From Viola odorata (taxonomy: Eukaryota; Streptophyta; Magnoliopsida; Malpighiales; Violaceae), in the NCBI GenBank assembly GCA_963691705.1, contig OY829541.1, positions 13,696,564 to 13,760,563 of the forward strand: DNA of 64,000 nt. Direction: 5' to 3'. Within the stretch, counting starts at the first letter, position 1. Each line of letters begins with the position of its first letter. Positions 57,301-64,000 of the stretch are shown here, one piece after another. The translations under genes were made by a program, and so were the position numbers. The notes beneath the pieces are model-generated. The model was not told the origin of the DNA. It did not search any database and saw nothing but the letters and a program-made list of their open reading frames with translations.

Positions 57301-58744
57301 CTCGGTTCCACCGACTGTTTGATGTGTTTTGGTTATTTGGGTCCTTTGGTGGGTTATATGGCTTGGGTTGCATGGGTTGTGATGTTTGTACTGGAGGTGG
57401 TGGGAAATGTGTAGGATTTTGAGGCGCGATATTAGCAATTGGTGGTGAAGTAAAAGGAAAGGAGGTGGGTTGATATAGTGATGGCGGATGATAAGGCGGT
57501 GGCAATAAATAAGGCTGTGGTGGTGGAAATGATTGCTCGTGATTAGCTTGGGGAGCGACAAATCCAACATCCCTTTTCACGACGGATGCTTTCTTTGGCA
57601 CAGACTCTGGTGCCGAAGGCATGATTCGTCCAGACTTAGTCCCTTGCTCGACTCTTTCGGCAATTAGGACCATGTCGGAGAAGCTGTTTGAAGGGTTTGA
57701 GATCAGGTAGGTGTAGTAGGGAGCTTTGAAGGTGCGCAAAAAGATCGACAAGAGTTCCTTGTCTCTTAAGGGTGGGGAGATTCTAGAAGCCAACTCTCTC
57801 CATCACTAAGCATAGGTCTTCACGGATTCGCCGACTTCCTTTTCCAGATTTTTCAAGTCAGCGCGGTCGGGTGCTACCTCCATGTTGAATTTATATTGTC
57901 TGTAGAAGGCATCGGACAGGTCTCTCCATGTCCTGATCCTGACTCTGTCTAGATCCATGTACCAAGTTAGGGCGTGCTTGGTTAAGCTTTCTCGGAATAG
58001 ATGGATCAACAACGGTTCGTTGTGGATCATCTCTGCCAACTTGTTGCAATATGCTCTAAGGTGGGTCTTTGGGCACTCTACCCCAGTATAATTTTCAAAG
58101 TCGGGGATCTTGTACTTAAGAGATATGACGATCCCGGGGACCATGCACATATCGGTGGGACCAGTGGGATCAAATGGATCTGCCCCTTCGATTGCTCTGA
58201 GTCTTTCCTCGAGAAGATTCAGTCTGTCACTTTTCGGTTTCTCGGCCCCGATGGGGTTAGAACCGAAGGGTAGCATAGGTTCTGATGAGAACTGAGGTTG
58301 TGTTGGGTTGAAAGTAAGAGGCTGAGTTCCCACTGGTCCGGGATTTGTGCTCGAAGGAATAGGAGGGAGATATAGGTTCTCTAGGTGGGCCTGGCTCTTG
58401 CTAGGGTCCACGGCAGGGTTGATCGAAAGGTGCTGAAGCGACAGGGTGATATCTCCATCTGCCTTAATTGTAGGATTTGCAGGGGTGGGTGTAGTGAAGG
58501 GACTAACCCATTTCCATCGGCCCTCGGGGCCAGAAAGTGGCGGGAGTACTGACGGTCCTGCGACGGCGAGCGAAGAGGGAGGTCCTCTTGTTTGAGGGGG
58601 ATTAAAACCCAGTGGCAATTCGGTGACAGCTTCATCTCTTTCCTTTTCGGCCCTGGCGGCCCTTTCTGTACTGATCCTAACTTGCTCCTCTAACTCTATG
58701 ATTCTAGCCGTTAGTGCTTCATCGGTCTTAGCTGGTTCAGTCAT
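54381..58744 (-). pseudogene. gag-pro: gag-pro exon of element B, four stops, no frameshift
   Basis: From the ATG at 58744 to the donor is 4364 nt, the same as A. Gag domain, four zinc knuckles in two pairs, DNGS protease motif and LLGRPWIH are all present. Stops are TAG-TGA side by side at 57808-57803, TAA at 56836-56834 and TAG at 55666-55664; all keep the frame. B has a sense codon (GAA) where A has its TAA between gag and pro, so the ancestral product was one gag-pro polyprotein. Confidence 0.92.
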
Positions 58745-59525
58745 TTTTCATTTTTGAAGTCTAGTTAGGGGGAGCCCGTGTGGAGTAGCTTGCTTTCGAG
58801 GAGCTATCGTGAACCTGAAAAAAAGGAAAAATACAGAAAAGAGTAAGTACAAGTGAGGATACACCAGTGATGAGCAATCCCGAGGCCTCCACGTTTGCTT
58901 ATTCGCTTCCCGGCCACACTTTCACTTGATATTTTCAGGGCGGTCGGAGAGGCGTGATCTCCTGGTTGTGGATGATATGAGAAGCAAGCCTCTATTCATT
59001 CCAACGAGGTGATGTTATCTGAGATGCTATTTGCAAAACCCAAATCAATAGGGGCAACCAATGCCGCCATGCTAGGAAGATCTCTTTCATACTGTGCTTG
59101 CAAATGACGCAGGGCCTGACGCCTGGTGAACCCAACCGAGGGGAGGGATGACAATCTATACTATGAACTTGGAGTTTGTGATAAGCTAAGAGGACAAGGC
59201 CACGAGTGGGCAATATTTGGCTGTTTTCGAATGTTTGGTCTGATTTTTCGGTTCTTTGGGTGAAACGACTGTGTTTATCTCGGAGGGATTTTCTCTTTCT
59301 TTTTGCGATAGTCTTTTGAGTTGCTTTGGATAGATAATCGATATAGAAAAGATGAGGTGATTTTAATAAATATCCGAAAGAGTACGACTTTATTAAAAGT
59401 GTTTACAAAAGTATGGTAAACTTGTCAACTACCTAAATTCATCAAAAATGGCTAAGATAGATGAAATCAGGGGTCCTAGCTAAAAAGAAAAGGTTTGCCG
59501 ATATCCGAGCCTTTCCATGAAGGCG
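58745..59525 (-). other. ORF1-gag spacer of B
   Basis: No gene. Colinear with A 3336-4106. It keeps AATAAA near 59390 and the acceptor TTTTTTTCAG at 58815-58817 but lacks the A30 run. Confidence 0.55.
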
Positions 59526-61148
59526 TCAATCCTGGACGTCAGAGTTCTCCTGCCAAAGGTACTCCATTGAAGCCAACTCCCCTTTCTGCATCTCTATCTC
59601 AGCCTCTAACGCGGTAATTCGACTTTGCAATGCCTGGCTTTTCCTATCCCCCAAATCTGCACGAGTAGTCAAGACCCTTATCGTCGAATCCCTGTCTTTG
59701 ATTATGGCACTTAATGCTTCTCTCTTGCGGGTTTCACTGCTGAAGTGTTCTTTAAAGGCCCTGAGGGCCACCTTCTATTTTACTGCTTGTACGCGGATAA
59801 AATCCTTGTTATGCCTGTTCAGCTTATTCATCTGGACTTCTACGTAGCATTGACGTGCTTCGGCGGTATCTCTTTCCTCTATCATCAGATCTTGCTCTTC
59901 CTGCGCTGCTCGCATTTGCTCTACTACTTGGGCGTAAGCCATAACATCCATTCCTCCACTTACTTGGGATTCCCCTTCCTCTTCCATCGGTTTCTGATTT
60001 TCTGGGCGAGGTAGGACATTGCCGTTGACTCATTTCAACCTCCACTGTGGATATTGTGGTATCGTCGCTACAGGAGCAACACGTCCTTTGAGACAAAAGA
60101 GGTAGGCCCAGTCTTGGGCATACACCTGGATGTTCTGATTTTCTCCGGTGTGTGGCAGATTTGATTTCGTCATGCCGAAAGTCACTGGAATGATTTGGGT
60201 GATGCAAAACTGCCTGAGTACGAGGGCAGGGCAGTAGTGAGTACATCCCCATGCTCCGATCAGAGGAACCCAAGGTAGGGGTCCGCAGCAGATGATGGGA
60301 TCCGAGGTCGGTAGCCACTTGGTATGCCAACTGAAGTCCTCTTCTGAGAGGTTGATGAATTGGTCGATCCAGACGTCCTTATTTTCTATCTCTCATCTAT
60401 CCATGGTCATTGCGTTGATAACACTGAGCAGAGGGCACGACCTTATGTAGCTTTCGAAGAAGATGGACTGATCAGGAATTTGTTTGAAGTGGTTGACCAA
60501 CCATACTGTCAGTAACTGGGTGCAGCAGGTAAGCCTCCCTTTCCCTTTTCTTCGGCAAGAGTCCAAGGAGCGAAAGGTCTTGGCCAAGATGGCTGTTGTA
60601 GGATTGATGGCATTTACCTCCATTTCGTAAAAGATGTTGGCTGCTGAAAAGTCGATGGCGTTTCTCATCCTCGGAAAAAGGACGAATCCTACAATGGCGA
60701 AGGCCAGAATCCTTAAGTGCCTTGCTCCATTGGACAGCTGAAATCGGGCCTCGATATCCGACCAGCACTAGAAGTAGTGACCCTCCTTGACACGAGTAGT
60801 GATTCCTAATAGCTTGTCGACTCTTATTTTTACACTTGCAGAGTCAAGTCGGACGTTCTGGTAGATGGTTGATATGGGAGATGTGAAACACATCAGAGCT
60901 GAGTACTCCTCGAGCGTGGGAGTCAAGTCTACTCCTTTGTCGAAAGAGAAGCAACGATAATAGGGATCCCAGAACCTCAAGGCCACCCGGATGCAACCCC
61001 AATCAGTCATGACGTCAACTAGGGTCAATAGCTTTCCATAACTACCCTCAAACTGAGTCTCCTCGTCTTCAGTCAACTCGTTTCTCAACATCCGAATCCT
61101 AGTTAAATCAAAGTCTACGACCTCTACTTTGATTTTAGTGGTGATTGA
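59526..61148 (-). pseudogene. ORF1 (DUF7745-like) of element B, four stops
   Basis: Colinear with A's ORF1 from its DITTK-like start. One frame is kept throughout, broken by TAG near 60766 (TGG to TAG), TGA near 60391 (TGG to TGA), TGA near 60030 (CGA to TGA) and TAG near 59773. The first residues are missing because homology ends at about 61145 next to element E. The C-terminal coiled coil is present. Confidence 0.87.
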
Positions 61149-61153
61149 TAGCA

Positions 61154-62735
61154 TGCTTCACGACCTAGATTTTACCCTCTTTTGTAGCCTTTTCGGGGGC
61201 TTCATGTTTCCATTTGACCCTTATTACGATCTTATTTGCAGAATGGCACCAAAAGAGGGAAAAGAGCGAAAAGAAGCAATTTCGGAGCAATTCTGAGGAA
61301 TTCCACCTTCAAGGCCTAGAAGGGAGGATGCTTGCAAGGCCTCGACGCGAACCAGACCAGTGCGCTGTCTCTAGGTCTCGACAGCTCTGCATCTTCCTCC
61401 AAAGAAAGCATCTTTAAAGATCCGCACGGAATCCCATGCGCTTCTAGAAGGCAGCAACGTGGCAGGAATCCCAGAATATTCCTTTTGCAGGGACATGTGC
61501 TGTCACCTCCTCATTGCCCTTATCTATTTTGTCTCCTAGCTAGTATTAGGCTGTAAAAGCATAGTGCTAGGGTTTTTGTAAGGACGGCTGGTCCTAAAGA
61601 TATTTTCTTACATTAATTTCAGCACACATTCTTAGGATAATCTCCTCTCCTCGAAGAACAGCCTTTATGATTCAGCTCTCCTTTGATTATTAATTAATCC
61701 ATCGGTTCCTTCTAATCCTTTGCTATTTCCTTTTGTTATTTTATGACTACTTATATCTATTGTTTATATTATAGTATGAGTAGCTAAACACCACCCTTCT
61801 TAGTGAAGGGTGTTTAATGGGTTGAAAAGGTTTGGCTAAGAGGTCTAATGCATGCTTAATATATTCTCTTGTTCACATGACTATTTACCGATTTAATTCC
61901 ATGCTTGCTTAGGAATATTAATGGCTTGATCATCTGTTAGTATGCCTACGTGAGTAACGTCATATTCCAGGGTTATACCTGACGCGAAGCCCTGGAATTG
62001 GAGCAGACACCTAGGGGAGGCAGCGCGAGAGGCCTCACCTAGGGGTAAACCGTCATCTAGGGTATGCAATACGGGTCTGACAAGCTGAGCTATTGTGCCC
62101 TAGATCTGTCTTACCTCTCCTTCATGGGCGTTCAGAGTTTAGCCTCCCTACTTCGAGCCCTAGACAGGCCGGACAGTCAAGGCTGCTTCCTAATGACAAG
62201 GGAAGTAGCTGGGAGGATGGCTGAACGTCAAGGTCACCTCATAAGTGGAAACGGGGGGTGACTTCTAGCTACGAAGGTAAGTAGGGGATGCGGTGTGGAA
62301 ACGCGGTCCCTATAGCAGGTCTGTACATGAGTCTGGAACATTTTTGCACCAATGACTAGCCAATCTAGAAAACAACCCAAAGGAACACCTTTCGCTAAGA
62401 TCTATTCTCATCTGATTAATATCTCTTTACTACGTTTCTAGCCCTCGAAGTGTTTACATTTCTTGCCCTGGATTACATTTTGCTTTCATGCCCTAGATAA
62501 ATACTTTACAATTCTGTTTTGTTAGCTCCCTCACTCTGCGTTGGTTAATTTATTAGCCAACATTAAACCCCCCCCCAGTGTTACTACAATTCGGTCTGTC
62601 GCATATCACCTTGTCATACATCTTCATTAGCAAACCTGTCCTTCTATCTCTGTGGTTCGACCCTGTCTTGCCCCTATACACATTTACTTGTGCATCTAAG
62701 CATCAGGAAAATATATTATATTTGAGTGACGATCA
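61154..62735 (+). repeat. 5' LTR of element E (about 1.58 kb)
   Basis: It starts TGCTTCACGACCTAG, close to the TGTCACGACC start common in this kind of plant LTR, and ends GATCA six bases before a clear primer site. No coding frame. The five bases before it are TAGCA, a candidate target-site duplication. Start and end are inferred from ends and position only. Confidence 0.6.
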
Positions 62736-62740
62736 AATTT

Positions 62741-62758
62741 TGGCGCCGTTGCCGGGGA
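62741..62758 (+). other. Primer-binding site of E, tRNA-Asp type
   Basis: TGGCGCCGTTGCCGGGGA is fully complementary to the 3' end of plant tRNA-Asp, the primer used by Athila-type elements. Confidence 0.88.
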
Positions 62759-62794
62759 TATGAACGGTACTAATTTTGTTTCTGTTTTTCTTGT

Positions 62795-64000
62795 ATGACC
62801 AGGAGGTCTGCCCCAGATCTGCTCCCTCTAGACCTCGAGTTGACCAGGACGGAAAGAGGACTTCGGAGGCAAGTTCAAGGAACATCTGCTCATCGTAGAG
62901 TAATTCCACATCCTGCCCTCGACGGATCCCCTACCAACTTGGCTGATCAGGAACACCATCATTACATAGACCTGACCTTCCTTCACGACAACCAACACCA
63001 AATCCCACCAGACCATCTCGATTTACTTGAAATGGCTGATCTAGCCGACCACAACAATCATGACAACCAAGATCGCCATGAGAACCCACCACCACCACCA
63101 ATACCAGACCAACAAACTATTGACAACTTCCATGCAACTCCCGATATGGCAAGCAGCTGCATTGACTGGCCTAACGTCCCCCATGACTGGACTCTTAAGT
63201 CAGTCGTACTTCATCATCTGCCTATTTTTCGGGGGGTAGCCAAGGAGAATGCCCTTCGTCACCTCCAACAGCTCCATTCAATTTGCGAGGCCATGAAACC
63301 TGCTAACGTCAGTATTGAGCAAGCCAAGCTTCGCGCATTCCAGTGGTCTCTCAAAGATGATGCCCTTGATTGGTATTATGACCTTCCAGCAAGATCTATT
63401 CGCTCTTGGGCGGATATGTCAAAAATCTTCACTAAAAAGTACTACCCTACTTCTATCTCTAACACTACACGCAAGCAACTAGTTTCCATAGTTCAGAAGA
63501 AGGAGGAAACCCTGGCCTAGTACTACGAAAGATTTCAGAAGATGCAGTCTAATTGCCCAGCCCACAACCTTACCGAACACGCTCTTGTTCAGTACTTTTG
63601 TGAAGGCCTCCAACCTCATGACAAGGCATTGCTGAATGCAGCTGCCAATGGTTCCCTGACTGCCTTGACCCCGAAAGCAGCTCGAGCTACGATAGAGCTC
63701 ATGGCCAAGAATGCCTCTGATGACCTTACCAACAATCCAGGCCAGGAGGTCCAAGTAGCAGCCCTTCAGAAACAGATATCGTCCCTTACGGGGATGTTTC
63801 AGAATTTCATAACATCACAACCCACCCCTGTCAAAGCTTGCCAAATATGCAATTTCGTGGATCATGCCACTGATGCATGCCCCCACATTCCAGAAGAAAT
63901 TCAAGTAAATGCTGCCGGTCAATTCATTCCAGTCCAATATGCTCAAAATTACAACCAAGGGTGGAAACAGCCAAATCCAGGGTGGGTACCAAACAATCAA
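62795..64000 (+). pseudogene. gag: gag of element E (Athila-type), one nonsense codon, runs off the window
   Basis: ATG at 62795, 37 bases after the primer site. A proline- and His/Asn-rich N-terminal part is followed by the Athila-like gag domain (DALDWYYDLPARSIRSWADM, about residues 165-300) and a C-x2-C-x4-H-x4-C knuckle (CQICNFVDHATDAC) near residue 350. A TAG at 63518-63520 interrupts the frame at LA-stop-YYERF, a place where relatives have a sense codon; CAG to TAG is the simplest change. After it the frame is open to 64000. Protease and pol should follow beyond the window. Confidence 0.85.

Larger units (their letters stand above)
47540..61148 (-). mobile_element. Element B: older, truncated second copy of the A family
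   Basis: ORF1, gag-pro, intron, pol and 3' region are colinear with A on the opposite strand. Both LTRs are absent from the window. At the 3' side B stops at a point matching A ~15796 and is joined to C. At the 5' side it stops at the third codon or so of ORF1, where element E begins. Stops are many, so B is older or less constrained than A. Confidence 0.88.

Overview
This is plant nuclear DNA, probably from an eudicot, and almost all of it is nested LTR retrotransposon. The clues are long LTRs with TATA boxes, GT-AG introns, primer sites matching plant tRNA-Arg, tRNA-Asp and tRNA-Met, Tat/Ogre-type polyproteins (ORF1 with a DUF7745-like region, gag, protease, RT with two RNase H domains, integrase), an Athila-type gag and a plant TTF-zinc-finger hAT transposase. 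I see no convincing host gene. I see no tRNA or rRNA gene.

Layout. (A) 1-19927, + strand: a giant Tat/Ogre element. The window opens inside its 5' LTR (1-1078). Then come the tRNA-Arg primer site, ORF1, gag, protease, a ~155-nt intron, RT-RNaseH-integrase, a 4.1-kb repeat-rich 3' region, the polypurine tract and a complete 3.77-kb 3' LTR (16161-19927). If the 5' LTR is equally long, the element is about 22.6 kb. A sits inside a hAT transposase gene whose 5' half remains at 19928-21045 (- strand). 21490-27361 holds LTR fragments and a decayed gag-like ORF. (D) 27362-37110, + strand: a second Tat family with a 555-bp LTR (TGATAA...TTATCA) joined directly to mid-protease, so gag is lost. Broken pol, a tandem-repeat block and two related genes in antisense follow. 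37111-38671 is a small LTR-type remnant. (C) 39712-47539, - strand: the same family as D. It has a 3' LTR, three antisense (+) ORFs of which two keep their own TATA box, ATG and AATAAA, repeat blocks, and a broken pol. (B) 47540-61148, - strand: a second, older copy of A's family. Its gag-pro exon has exactly A's length but carries stops. It is fused to C at 47539/47540 and is interrupted in ORF1 by (E) 61154-64000, an Athila-type element (+) with LTR, tRNA-Asp primer site and gag, running off the window.

How the parts work together. In A and B, ORF1 and gag-pro-pol lie on one genomic RNA. A conserved intron between protease and RT, and a conserved splice acceptor 5' of gag, suggest splicing sets the product ratios. 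In C and D the notable part is cargo carried antisense between pol and the 3' LTR, some of it with its own promoter and polyadenylation signals. Comparing A with B, and C with D, was the main tool for telling ancestral features from recent lesions.
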